Shown here: positions 11,800 through 24,420 of the stretch, piece by piece
How the letters are laid out: each line of letters starts with the position of its first letter
Position numbering within the stretch: the stretch's first letter is position 1
Source of the DNA: Torreya grandis
Taxonomy: Eukaryota > Streptophyta > Pinopsida > Cupressales > Taxaceae
Length of the DNA stretch: 64,000 nt
Reading direction: 5' to 3'
NCBI GenBank assembly: GCA_037957365.1
Contig: JARHVA010001426.1
Location: forward strand, 2,294,501 to 2,358,500
The notes under the pieces: generated by a model
What the model saw: the letters and a program-made list of their open reading frames with translations, nothing else
Told to the model about the DNA's origin: nothing
Database searches by the model: none
Made by a program: the position numbers and the translations under genes

Positions 11800-13918
11800 G
11801 CACATGTAGAGGCAAATGAAACTGAACAACACCCTGACCCTCTTATCTCTCCTAACCCACAAAACCCTCATATCCCTCCTTATCTACAAAACCCTCCTAT
11901 CCTTCCTCACCCGCAAAACCCTCCTAGCCATCCTGTAGTTCCTTAAGCCCCCAAGGTAGTCAAGAGGATTTAACAACCCATATCATTAAAAATAAGATTC
12001 AACTTGAGAATTTGATTAGGACATCGATGGATCCCCGTACAAATAACCCCCATCGAATTTATCTAGAAAACACATTACAAACATTATTAGGTGAAATTGA
12101 TTCATTAACGGATCAAATTGATAGGTGGGCTAAGTATAGGAATAGATATAGGGCATACTATTCCAATAAATTGTTTACAATCGCTATGAAAAATAAAAAT
12201 ATAACCAAAGCCCAAATTTGTGCCCTATTCGTTGATGGGAAAACTAGTGCACCACTAGATGTAACAAGCAAACAGATTCTAATCCATTGGTGTACTCATG
12301 ATTTGATCAAACATAATTTTTGGGACTGATGGTGGATGGTCTTTGATCACCCACCTTGCAATAATAATGAAGTTTTGATGTATTATTTGAGAAAATTGTA
12401 TTATGAGTTTATGCTGAATGAATTTCTAAACTATTTTGATTTCTTAGAGTTCTTTGGTATATGAAAGGGTTCTATGCAGGATAATCCAGGTGCACATCAT
12501 GCACCTAATTAGCCTACAAGAGTACATACCAACAAACCACATCCTATTGGGACCCACTCTCTACAATCAAGGAGACTATAGAGATTCATACTTTTCATGC
12601 ACTTAAGGCACTTAATGACACCCTCATTCAACATACGAGCTAAGATTCTCATACTCCTACTAGCGAGGGTGGATATGGCAAGGATTCATCTAGCGTTGCT
12701 ACATGATGAACTCACTATTTAGATCATGTGTTACTATATGTGTTAGACCTTAAGAGGAGGAGGATATCATGCATCCCACTCATGGTGGTATTTCCATGGG
12801 CCTAGATGATATCAACCTCATTATGTTTCAACCATCTACATTTGATCTTGACACATTGGCTATAACTTCCCAGGTAGCTTTAATATTTTACATGTTGCAA
12901 AAAATGTTAGACTTGTTAAGTTTCAAATATTTTTACAATTTAAAAGGTATTAATTAATTTTCATTTAGAAATCTCAATAATGTATATGAATTTTTTTATG
13001 CTATAGCAATATTTTGTACACCACACGAGCATATGTGTTGATGTTACTATGCTTGTATATACCTATAAGGAGGTGATTTTTAATAATTAATTAATTTTAT
13101 GGTTCATTATACATGTATGTTATTGTATATATATGCTAAAGTGATTAACACTAATATTTTGTTTGTTCAGTTGATGACCATACTAGACACTCTGCCATCT
13201 ATTCAGGAAGGAACAAATGTAGGTGTTGCTGTTACAATTTCATCTGCATAAAAACTCATTGAGGTACATGAGAGTTATTTTAATGTTTAAGTGTAAATAT
13301 GGATGTGTTTATCCTCTGTACTTGTGTGAATAGCTAATGCACAAAATAATTATCTACGTAGACTCCTTTGATGATGTCTTTTGGTCCTATTGAAATGATT
13401 AGCATGCATGGCGTGGTACAATTGACAATTTATTTTGTAAATTTTTATATTCTATTTCAATGCTATAGTCAATTGGATTAAATTTTTATGAGCTAATTTT
13501 GAATTTATATTTTGTATATATATATGTTTGTAGGGAGCCATCCCTTCTGTTATCATGAACACACCACCAAATCCCATTAGTGATCTATTTCACACTCCCA
13601 TTCACCAACGTGAACCTATCATTGAGATTATTGAGCATCAGTCCCAAATTGATCATGATCACCAACTTGCGGTAGGTACACTTATGAATAATTTTTGTAT
13701 TGTTTTAAAAACTTAACTTATTAATTTTTTAAGTATCTTATTCCAATACATGTAAAGTGTATGACAATATTTTCATATGAATAATTAGAACTACAAGTGA
13801 GTTTTGAGTGGAGTAAGACTTGTAGTCATCTAGATCTGACACCTCCAGTTATGATCAAGGCATCCAAGGGAGAGGATTCTACAAGCAAGGCAAAGAGAGT
13901 GATATATTTTGATGATTA
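11800..13918 (+). pseudogene. Unrecognised multi-exon gene, decayed
   Basis: I do not recognise the family. Evidence for a former gene: (1) A long first segment (about 11810-12716) begins with a Pro/Asn-rich repeat (PQNPHIPP, LQNPPILP, PQNPPSHP), then after a frameshift enters a 105-codon open stretch at 12012-12329. That stretch has a probable coiled coil (LENTLQTLLGEIDSLTDQID) and a basic patch. The frame remains readable past the TGA with only four more stops to 12716. (2) Short open segments end at GT or follow AG: about 12769-12873 ending ...LAITSQ before GTAGCT; 13171-13263 before GTACAT; 13532-13671 (PPNPISDLFHTPIHQREP) between TTTGTAG and GTAGGT. (3) A last segment at about 13808-13918 ends KASKGEDSTSKAKRVIYFDD plus a stop. 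It could be a second protein of a DNA transposon or a host gene. The exon limits are inferred. Confidence 0.5.
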
Positions 13919-14241
13919 AGATCATGTCTTATGATTTTGTTATATGCCTATATGGCTTGATGTATAATTTTTTGGCATTATATGTCTATACAACATTGAC
14001 CCATGATATTGTATCAAGTGTTCACATTTTTTATGCCTTTATATGGATTTAATGGATATTATATACATTATATATTGTGCCACATTTCACTTTTTAAATA
14101 TTCTCTTTGATTTTAGGTTTTAGATTTTTTTGTAATTTATTACATATTCTATTCTATGTTCATATTATTGTATGACTTAAAATCTTGTTGAGCATTAAAA
14201 ATATACCTTTCCATCTATTGAATGTTTTTAAAATGTATGGA

Positions 14242-14374
<133 letters not shown>

Positions 14375-14799
14375 TACATAATTATTGTAAAAGGTGTGGT
14401 AAGTGATCATAGAATATATTTTTTGAAGTATAAAGAACTATTTTTGTATTTTGGTTTCATTTGTTGTTGAATAGCAAGAATACAATACAATAATTATTGT
14501 GATGGTAATTATGGAAAATACATTATATATAACATATATTAAAATTATGTGTTTTGATATTTGCTCTAGAAATTTCTAAAATTTTCCATTTTTTATATGT
14601 GTTGTCGCATTAAGTAGAACTGGCAAGGTGGTAGACTATCTATTTGTAAATAATCTATTTAGTCTAATAAATATTTTTGATAAGGCCAACCATTATGTCA
14701 TATAACCCTTGAAAAAGTGTTACAGCTTTTTTTTAAGTGTTCAATGCAACAATATATGTGAGACCAAAAAAATGTTGGTCAGACATAGTTCATATGTAA

Positions 14800-17420
14800 G
14801 GATTTTAGGCCTCAAGATAACATTTACCTAGATGTAAAATCCAAGTCATAATTGGATATCTTTGTATTTAGGGCCTCATGAATGAAAAATGATATTTAAA
14901 TCATGTCAGGGGTGATGATTAAGCTCTAGGAACACATTATTAGCCTCTGAGTATGCCTAGTTAGGAGATAGAGCACTCATTCTAGCCTCTAGATGATATT
15001 TCTCTAGAAGCAAGATACAAGTCACAGTTGGAGATCTTTATCTCTAGGGCCTCATGGTTGAAAAATGACATTATCACCTTATCATGGGTGGTGATTAACT
15101 TATAATACCACATTATTAGCATTTGAGTATGCCCAGTTAGGAGACGGATCACCCATTTCAACCTCAAGATGACATTCCCTAAATGCAAGATGCAATACAT
15201 AGTGAGAGATATCTATATCTAGGGTCTCATGGATAAAAAATGACATTGCCACCATGTTAAGGGTCGTGATTAACCTATAGGAACACATTATTGCTATCTG
15301 AGTACACTCGATTAAGAGATGCAGTACCTGTTTCAGCCTTAAGATGACTTGTCCCTATAAGGTAAAATTATTATTTTTAAGGCAAACTTTAGATAAGCAT
15401 AAAAAAAAATTGTAAGTTGTATCCATGAAAATAAAGAATAATCATATGTATGTCAAATTCATATACTTTCACCCTAAATCCCTCAGATTGCAAAGCATCA
15501 ATGAACTCATGGTAGAGGATTCAATAATTTGTCTTAAAATGTAACTTTTATGTAGTTATGAGAGAGGTTCTTTGCCTCCAATAGACATTTCTAATTTTGA
15601 TACCTCTGATTCAAAATTCATCACTTCCAACACCTAGAGATATGAAATTTACATGCGTTCTCATATCCATGGATTTAGAATCCACGTGGTTACCCATTTT
15701 TGTAACAATTCTAGCTTCAAGCAACATTGACAAGAAATGTTGTTATGATGCAAATTGTAGTTAGATATCTCTATCTCTAGGGTCTCGTGGATAAAAAATG
15801 ACATCACCCCCATGTAAAGGGTGGTGATTAACCTTTAGGACTGTATTCTTGGAATCTGAGTATGCTCGGTGAGGAGACAAAGCACCTGTTCTGGCCTTAA
15901 GATGACATGTTCCTATAAGGCAAAATTATTATTTTTAAGGAAAAATTTAGACATGCATAAAAAAAAAACTATAATTCATATCCATGAATCAAATTAAACA
16001 TAACATGCATGTCTCAGTCCTCTAATTTTAACTTGAATCCCTTGGATTTTAAAGCATTGATGAACTCATGGCAAATGATTCAATGATAAGTCCTAAAATG
16101 CAACTTTTATGTAATTAAGAGAAATATTCTTTGCCTCCAATAGACATTTATGCTTATAGGACCTCCAATTTGAAATACAAAGCTTTAAACACCTTAATAT
16201 GTGGAATTTACATATATTTCCACATCTGTGACTTTGAAATCCATGCAAATACCATTTTTTCAATAATTTTGGCCTCGAACAACATTGACAAGAAATATTG
16301 TCAAGATGCAAGTTGCAGTTGGATATATCTATCTTTAGAGCCTCATGGCTAAAAATTAGCATTGCCACAACATTGAGGGTGGATATTAACCTTTAGGACC
16401 ACATTCTTGGTATTTGAGTACACCCATTTAGGATACAGAGCACCCTTTTCGGCCTCAAGATGGCATGTCCCTATAAGGTAAAATTATTCTTTTTAAGGCA
16501 AACTTTGGACATACATAAAATGAAAATTGCAATCATATGCATGAAAAAAACTATAATATGTGTGTCAAATACATCTATTTTATCCCCAAATCCCTCAAAT
16601 TTCAAAGTATTGATGAACTCGTGTTAGAAGATTTAATGATTAGTCTTAAAATGTAACTTTTATCTAGTTAAGATACAGGTTCTTTATCTCCAATAGACAT
16701 TTCTGCTTCCAAGACCTATGATTTGAAATTCATAATTTTCAACACCTTAGGATGGTAATTTACATACATTACCACATCCATGACCTCAAAATCCATACAT
16801 ATACCTTTTTTTAATAATTCTAGAATTGAGCAATATTGATAAGAAATGTTGTCAAGATACAAGTCACAGTTGGAGATCTCTATCTCTGGGGATTCGTGGC
16901 TAAAAACCAAAATCAACACCATATAAGGGGTGGAAATTAACCTATAATACTACATTATTGACATTTGAATATGCTTGGTTAAGAGACGGAGCACCTGTTC
17001 TGGCCTCAAGATGACATGCCCTTATAAGGCAAAATTATTATTTTTAGGCAAACTTTAGACATGCAAAAAATAGAAATTGTAAGACATATACATGAACCAA
17101 AATAAATACCATATCCACATCCTTTTAATCCATTCAAATATCTTTTTTTTGATAATTCTGGCCTCAAACAACATTGACAAGAAATATTACGAAGATGCAA
17201 GATGCAATTGGGTATCTCTATCTTCGGGGCCTCGTGGCTGAAAAATAACATTGCCAACATGTCAGGTATGGATATTATACTCTAGGACCACATTATTTGC
17301 ATCTTATTACATTGGTTAGGATCGTTAGGAGATATAGCACCCATTCTGGCCTCAAGATGACATTTCCCTTTAAGGCAAAATTGTTGTTTTTAAGGCAAAA
17401 TTGAGGATCTTAAGGACTCC
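14800..17420. repeat. Diverged complex satellite with ~178-bp and ~555-bp periods
   Basis: Recurring blocks such as 'ATATCTATCTCTAGGGTCTC', 'TGGTGATTAACCTATAGGA', 'CTGAGTATGCTCGGT', 'CTCAAGATGACATGTCCC' and 'ATAAGGCAAAATTATTATT' repeat in order. Between about 14850 and 15210 the spacing is ~178 bp (starts near 14851, 15030 and 15207). From 15353 on the unit grows to ~555 bp: ATAAGG[C/T]AAAATTAT near 15355, 15912, 16473 and 17024, and GATGAACTC near 15507, 16059 and 16613. The final unit is shortened (~350 bp). The extra ~380 bp carries its own conserved block (ACTTTTATGTAGTTA, CTCCAATAGACATTTCT). Copies differ at many positions, so the array is old. On the minus strand each short block keeps a similar reading (FSHEAxKIxISNCxLHL), treated separately as an observation. 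Confidence 0.85.
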
Positions 17421-19080
17421 AAAGTCATCCAAGCTCATTGGAGGCCATCCTCCAAACCTAAATAAATATTTAAGACATTATAGGTTCTATTTAAATCAAA
17501 TAAAACTATCCAAATATATTCTTATGTTGCAAAATGCATGCACATAGTCAGGAAGAGGGTCTGCAAACCTAAAATTGGAAGTTTTTGGTATTTTTTTTTG
17601 AATTTAACCTATCTAACCAAAGATTTTATAGGGTATGGGGATTCCATATAGTCAAATCATAAAAATAAATATATTTTGAAACCTATTGTAACTCAATATA
17701 CAATTTTTTTACTAAACTAGCATGCTTGCTACCCTATGAGATCCTAGGTGCACAAAAAAACCATAATTTGAGTTTTAGAGCTCCAAAACCTATGAAACTT
17801 GGATTGAAGGTCTGTTTTGAAATTTAAATTTTTTTTCAAGTGGTATCAAGTATGTAAATTACTTGAGGATAGATAAAAATCAAAAATATATATCTACGCA
17901 TGCAAAAAAATGGTGAAAACTGGTCTTTAAGGAGGTTAAAAGTGCCATAACTCAAATTCTAGTGATCTACATGGTTTGAAACTTTATGTGTAGGTGATCC
18001 AAGGTTGTTTCAAGGTAATGAAGGGTTTATATTTTGAGGCTAATCTATGAAGGATTTATATCTCACTGTGTATAAGTAGGCCTTGTTTTAGGCCTAACTG
18101 AGTGAGTGGGTAGCTAGTATGACCTCACCAAGGATAAAGGTCTTAAATTTTAAGGATATATCAGATTAGAAAAAGGTGATAATACTTAAATGATATGCCA
18201 TAAACTTTAATTCCATTCAAAATATTGAGAAATGGCCTTAATGGAACATGAATACTCTTACAAATGAGTTAGTCAATGCGTGAAGGAGTGTGCAAGAAAA
18301 GGGTCAAGTGTAGAATTAGTCTCATGTAGGAATTGTCAAGTGTAGATAAGTTAAAATAGTCAATCATATACATGAAATAAAATCTTCTCTTGGATTTGAG
18401 AATATGGAATTATCTAGAAATGATCCCAAACATGTGAAGGTGGAAGTTAATTTGGCACCACTAACCATAATTTTTTTAATTAATATGCAATTAAATTGAA
18501 ATTTATATGTAATACCTAAGAAATAAATAAAATTTAATAAAATTAAACACATTTGCATTTGAGAAGTCAACATACCTTGGGATTTCAATCTAAAGAACCA
18601 TTATGATTGGCTCTATTCTTTATAGTGGAAATAATTGCTTCATGATCATATTCATGAACCTTCCATTGAGTCCTTTTTAACGACCTAAACCGATATTTGT
18701 GCAACTGAACATTTATTACAAGAACTAAATTTGAATAATGGAGTATCTTCATATGTACTTCATAGTATTCAAACAACCATACATTTGAATTTTTGATAAG
18801 ATAGCATTGAATCAAGTTTCAGTAACTACCACAGACTCAATGGGATAGTGAATGTTTTCCCCATATGTGATCATAAAATTCAATTTCTATTTTTCCACTA
18901 CACACTGGCACAAGTAGTAGTCTATCCCCTCCTCATTATCCTTATTTACAATAACTACATAAGCATTCCCTATATCACAAAACAAAACTTGATTTAATAA
19001 CATGATTTGCTAATATATTTACCAAATTTAGTACATGAAACACATCTTAAATATATGGTACCTAGCTTCACTATATCAAA
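17421..19080. other. Intergenic, no recognised feature
   Basis: AT-rich sequence. No recognisable domain or repeat was found on either strand. Confidence 0.5.
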
Positions 19081-20419
19081 TACATGGTCAAAGTCACGTG
19101 ATGATGTCAGATCTATAAGTTTTAATGATAGTGGAACATGATACATGTCAATTTAAAATAGAGGCCTATAACTCCATTCATCCACCCATTCTTGTGACTT
19201 GCACTTGATCCAAACAAAGTCAATGTATGTAAAACAAAATCATTCCATGTGCCTCGTATGAACCATCCAAGAACCCATGTTTGAATTATGAAATGAGTGT
19301 AACTCATTCAATATAATTACTATCATATAGTATTCATAGCTTGCTTATTGTTCATTTTCCATCAACCAAAAATATCTATGAACATTGGACTTTTGTTGAG
19401 CATCATGGCCCATATTTTCATTACACCAGTCAACTATGCTTTTACATATGTCAAATTAGTGACCTCTTCAAAATTCAAATCCTCTCTTGAAATTTCTATT
19501 TTGACACATGATCCTGCACTGTCATGCTCCCATTTTCCATGGATTTCTTTAGTAAAACTCCAAATATGTTGTACACCAATGGTCACATACATGTTGCTCA
19601 GCCAATAAAACATTTGTGCATTCTTAAATTATGACATGTAGTTATCTAATCAAATATAATGTTGATTGAAAGTAATGTTACTTTCACTCAACTTTCCATA
19701 AAACATCTAAAAATAACCTTGCACATACTTTGAAGAATGTGTTCAATCATCACTTACATATAAGCGATACTCCCTTAATATTTTTTAATTATGCTCCATA
19801 TTATCAGGTAAATGCATGAATTCTATATGCATAAAAAGGGAAACCTCTACTGAATTATAATATTTTGACTGATCCTCTCTTTATGGTTAAAATGTGTAAT
19901 TATATGTAAATTCAACTACTAAAATAATAGTACCAAGCGGGAATGTGTCCTTACTTAATTTGAATTATTCATCTAGCCATCGATCTCTATGGGTGTGCCT
20001 TGCATACTCATATACAATTTATTCCCTAAATTTGTCCATAAATTTGGAAGCAGGTATTTGTTTTATAACAAGCTTGCTCCTTTATATTGATTTCCATAAT
20101 TTATTGATATGTCAAAAATTTATATTTACTTAAGCCAAATAATTCTTTTCCAATTCCATGTGTACTCTTTTCATGGGTATAATTTTTCAATTTTGGCAAT
20201 CCAACAAAAATGTTGTAAGTTCCATCCAAACATGCCCTTTTATAAAAAATTGTCCATCTCATATTTCAAAAAAAATGGATGTAATAAATTCCCTTGATGA
20301 TTTTGGTAGGGCTTCCACTCCATTCTCCTGTAAAATGTTGTTAGTATGCAAGGTACAATGAACATGATAAAAATTATCATAATGCATCAAAAATTGAACA
20401 TGTTGCATACAACAACAAG

Positions 20420-20461
<42 letters not shown>

Positions 20462-21626
20462 TTTTCACATAGAAGAATTTGGCCATTTCAAAATATTCTT
20501 TGACTAAGAGAAATATGTGGATATTTTTTTAACAAATTTAGAGTACAATTGTGTTTGAGTCATATCCAAAAAATGTTTAGGATGTGGTTCATGGTTACAA
20601 GAACCAACTCTTCTTTTCATTACATATCTAATATTAGGCAATCCCTTGTGTTATCTTTCCAAAATTTTTCAAGTAAATATTTTAGGGAATCGCCTATAGC
20701 CTTGTATTTTGTGAGAGTCTACTAGAGAATGCCCATAAGTCATTGTTACCAAAAACATCAAGTCTTCTATGTCTCCCAATTGCTTTCATTAGCATTTTTC
20801 TATTTATGTGCAATGCTCAGCTTATTTTTCTAATCAATAATTTATTATTTGTTTGACAATTTACCATAAAAGTTATAATAATATGTCAGACAATGTTACC
20901 ATCTTTGGTGTGTTTGTTCACACCTACTTGACATGGTATGCATTATGAAAATTTTCAATAATTTCCTTGCTTACACATTGATATTATATGTTTTTAGTCC
21001 TAGGGTGTTCATTGTAGGCCTCATCTTATGCACTTTCATCAATATAACAAATAAATGGCATATTTGAATTTTGTTTAATTTTTGAAAGTGCCAATCCCAA
21101 ATTCTTTTAGCTTTTCTTATCATATGGTGCCCAAACATTTTTTAGGCATTGGTTTCAAATTTTTTTCATCAATTTAAATTAAATACATGGGTATTCTTTT
21201 CAAAATCCTAGGAGATGTTCTTAGTGGTAAATTTGATTGATTTGGTGTTTCCATATTATTTTCTTCATTTGACGATGTTCCCATAATATTCTATTGATTG
21301 TTACTTTCACCAATTGATGTTTCCATGTAATTTACATCGTCATGCATTCTATCATCATCACCAAAATTAAAAACCATAAAATTTGAGTGTGGGATTGCAT
21401 TATGATTTAGTATACTATCATAATTTTCAATTGAAATTTTATAATTTAGTATAATATCATTGTTCATTTCATCATTCTTTGTGACATTTAATTCATTAGG
21501 GATAGTATACTTACTTGCATGAAGTTTTTCCTTTCACTGCCTTTGCTTTTCTTTCTACAGTTCTAATTTCTCTAATGTTTTGCACTTCAATTTCTTCTTC
21601 TTTTTATTATGAAAGTCGTCACCCAT
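19080..21626 (-). pseudogene. Transposase-like gene, decayed (unclassified plant family)
   Basis: Minus-strand reading begins at the ATG complementary to 21624-21626 (MGDDFHNKKKKKLK). A Lys-rich N-terminus and an Asn/Glu-rich region follow (about 21450-21200), with METPNQSNLPLRTSPRILKR near 21230. Further downstream, with frameshifts and stops, comes QIPASKFMDKFRE then VYEYARHTHRDRWLDE (~20050-19970) and PLGTIILVVEFTYNYTF (~19915). FKNAQ follows at ~19620, preceded by a stop where Gln is expected. Next are GVQHIWSFTKEIHGK and HGKWEHDSAG (19512-19541), then SPMFIDIFG. From memory, the order 'LvvEFteNYt ... D..x.QFKNA ... H.W.f...HGKxEHDgAG ... V.r.FW' recurs in an uncharacterised plant protein family that looks transposon-derived. 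That the conserved D/H/E positions are catalytic is inference. A TG microsatellite (20420-20460) interrupts the region. About 2.5 kb, no intact frame. Confidence 0.6.
20420..20460 (+). repeat. (TG)n microsatellite, ~20 units
   Basis: A perfect TG run inside the transposase-like pseudogene; it encodes the poly-TH stretch of a spurious frame. Confidence 0.95.
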
Positions 21627-21639
21627 GATTGGACAAAGT

Positions 21640-22035
21640 TGTCAACTTTTAAGGGTGGGGAAAATAATCTAATAATTAAAAAATATAGCTTTTTGATGTG
21701 GAGTACCAAGTGGTGATAGTGATAAAATTATTAAAAATAGATATGCACTCTTTATTCAACCATGAACAAATAATTTTTTTTACTTTTGAGGGTGGGGACA
21801 TACATCAAATCAGTAAAAAATAGACCTTCAATTTGTAGAACAAAATAGATCAGAGTACATAAGGGATGAAACTCTCAATAAGAAAAAAGCATATTGGTAA
21901 ATATTTTTTATTTGTTTTTCTACTACTAACAAAACCGCATATGTGGTAATACCTTGTATGCATTTTTACCATGTACGTGGTCCTACCACATATATAGTCC
22001 TACCATGTATGTAGTATTAGATGTATGCATAAACA
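21640..22035. repeat. Short repeated motifs upstream of the transposase-like gene
   Basis: Two copies of ACTTTTRAGGGTGGGGA lie near 21640 and 21783. Several versions of a CATGTAYGTGGTCCTACCA-type motif lie at 21930-22030. The second motif resembles short sequences at 11440-11580 and, more loosely, at 25200-25255. They could be subterminal repeats of a DNA transposon. Confidence 0.4.
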
Positions 22036-22069
22036 CCCTTAAACATAAACTCTTAACACTAAAACATTG

Positions 22070-24420
22070 ATCTCTTGGACCTTATATCCTCAAACCTAAA
22101 CCCTAATCCCTAAACCCTAAACCCTAGAAACCCTAAAACCTAAATCATAAACTCTTAAAACCCTAAAAAAATCATTGGATCCCTAATTACCATCATTTAG
22201 ACTAAGAATTAGGTTCACAGGGCTCAATTTGGTCCAAATCTCACCACTAACTACCCCAATTGACTAATTCACTTAATGCATAATGACATGGGGGCTAATT
22301 AAACCTAAAAACACATTTTATGTCCAAAAATAGGTTCAAGGAGCTCAAATTACCCTCAATTACCTTCATGATTAAAATGTAAACCAATTGATCAAGCCTT
22401 AATTAACATCCTTTATAGTAAGAATTATTTTCACAGGGATCAATTTGGCCCAAATTACATCACTCATTACCATATGTAGGAGCCAGTTGAGCCCAAAATC
22501 ACAGTTTATAGTCAAAAATAGGTTAAAAGAGCTTAATTTAGCCTAATTGCCTTCATGATTAGACCCTATAACCTAATACCTAAACTCTATATATCGTAAT
22601 CCCTAAGCCCTAAGCCCTAAGCCCTAAACTCTAAATCATAAACCCTATTTACATTAAACCAATAAATTTAATCCCACTTAATTATGTTTATAGGGCTAAA
22701 TTCAACACAAAACACATTAATTATTGGCCCAATTGACTAATTTGTTCAATTTGTGATGAAGTTGGGGCTAATTATGCCTAAAATCACTTTTTGTAGTCAT
22801 AAATGGTTTCAAGTAGCTCAATTACGTTCATGATTAGAACCTAAACCCTAAATCTTAATATCCTAAACCCTAAACCAATAAATTTATCCTTAATTAACAT
22901 CCTTTAGAGTAATAATTACATTCATAAGGATAAATTTGGCCCAAATCATATCACTCAGTTCCCTAATTAATTAATTGGTTTAATCTGTGATGACATGGGG
23001 GTATTGAGACCAAAATCACATTTTGTAGTCATAAATAAGTTAAAAGATCTCAATTTATCCCTAAATACCTTCCTAATTAAACCTTATACCATAAAACCTA
23101 AACCCTATATACCTTAAGCCCCAATCCCTAAAACCTAAACCCTAAACCTCAAATCATAAACCCTATTTAACTTAAATGTATCAATTTAACCCCATTTAAT
23201 TATGTTTATATGACTCAATTCAATGCAAATCAAATTATTTATTATCCCAATTGATTGATTGGCTCAAATTTTAATGAGATTAGGGTTAATTATGCCCAAA
23301 ACTATAGTCATAAATGGGTTCAAACAACTCAAGTTATCCTCTATTACCTTCATGATTGGACCAAAAACCTTAAAGTTTAAACCCTAAACCCTAAACCAAT
23401 CGATTAGCCTCAATTAACATCCTTTAGAGTAAGAATTACATTTACATGGCTCAATTTGGTCCAAATCACATCACTCATTGCCCCAATTAACTAATGGGCT
23501 CAATGTTTGATGATGTGGGGGCCAATTGAGCCTAAAATCACATTTTGTAGTCACAAATAGGTTAAAAGAGCTCAATTTGGCCTTATTTGACTTCACAATC
23601 AAACCTTATACCCTAAAACCTAAACCCTATATACCATATACCCTAAGCCCTAAACCTTAAATCATAAACCTTATTTACCTTAAACCAATAAATTTAACCC
23701 CACTTAATTATGTTCATATGATTTAATTTAATGAAAATCACATTACTTATTAGCCAAATTGACTGATTGGCTCAATTTATGATGATGTTAGGGTTAATTA
23801 TGCCTAGAATAACTTTTTATAGTCACAAAAAAGTTTAAGTAGCTCAAATTACCCTCAATTGCCTTTATGATTAGACCATAAACCATAAAATTGAAACCCT
23901 AAACCCTAAACCAATCAATTTAGCTTCAATTAACATTCTTTAGAGTAAGAATTATGTTCATAGGGCTCAATTTGGCCCAAATAGCATCAATCTTTTCCCC
24001 AATTGACTAATTGGCTCAATCTATGATGACGTGGGGCCAATTGAGCCCAAAATCATATTCTGTAGGCATAAATAGTTTAAAGGAGCTTAATTTGGCCTTA
24101 ATTGCCTTAACTCTATATACCCTAAGCCCTAAATCCTAAATCATAAACCCTAAACCTTAAACTAATTAATTTAACCCCACTAAACATCCTTTAGAGTAAG
24201 AATTACATTTAGATGGCTCAATTCAGTGCAAACAACATTACTTATTTGACTAATTGATTGATTGGCTCAATTTGTGATGTCATTGGGGTTACTTATGCCC
24301 GAAATCATATCTTGTAGTCACAAATAGGTTCAAACATCTAAAATTGTCCTCAATTGCCTTCGCAATTGGACCCTAAACTATATACATTAAACCCTAAACC
24401 CTAGATCCTAAACCAATCAT
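22070..24420. repeat. Telomere-repeat-linked dimeric satellite (~255-bp monomers, ~510-bp higher-order unit)
   Basis: Two related monomers alternate. Monomer A (CATCCTTTAGAGTAAGAATT ... CTCAATTTGGCCCAAATCAC) starts at about 22407, 22898, 23418 and 23934. Monomer B (ACCCCACTTAATTATGTT ... CTCAATTCAATGCAAATCAC) starts at about 22667, 23187 and 23690. A-A spacing is 491, 520 and 516 bp. A and B share 'CCCAATTGACTRATTGGCTCAAT', 'GATGAYRTKGGGG', 'TAGTCAYAAATRGGTT' and 'CCTTCATGATTAGACC' in the same order. Each monomer is joined to the next by runs of degenerate plant telomere motif (CCCTAAA, CCCTAAG, CCTAAAC), e.g. 22095-22140 and 22604-22632. No gene is present. The last unit (~24167-24360) is an A/B hybrid. 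Confidence 0.9.

Noticed and set aside
14800..17420. CRISPR-like array
   Set aside because: Units are 178-555 bp, diverged along their whole length, and the setting is a plant nuclear genome.
22070..24420. A true chromosome end
   Set aside because: The telomere motifs are short, degenerate and interspersed with ~200-bp spacers, and ordinary sequence lies on both sides.
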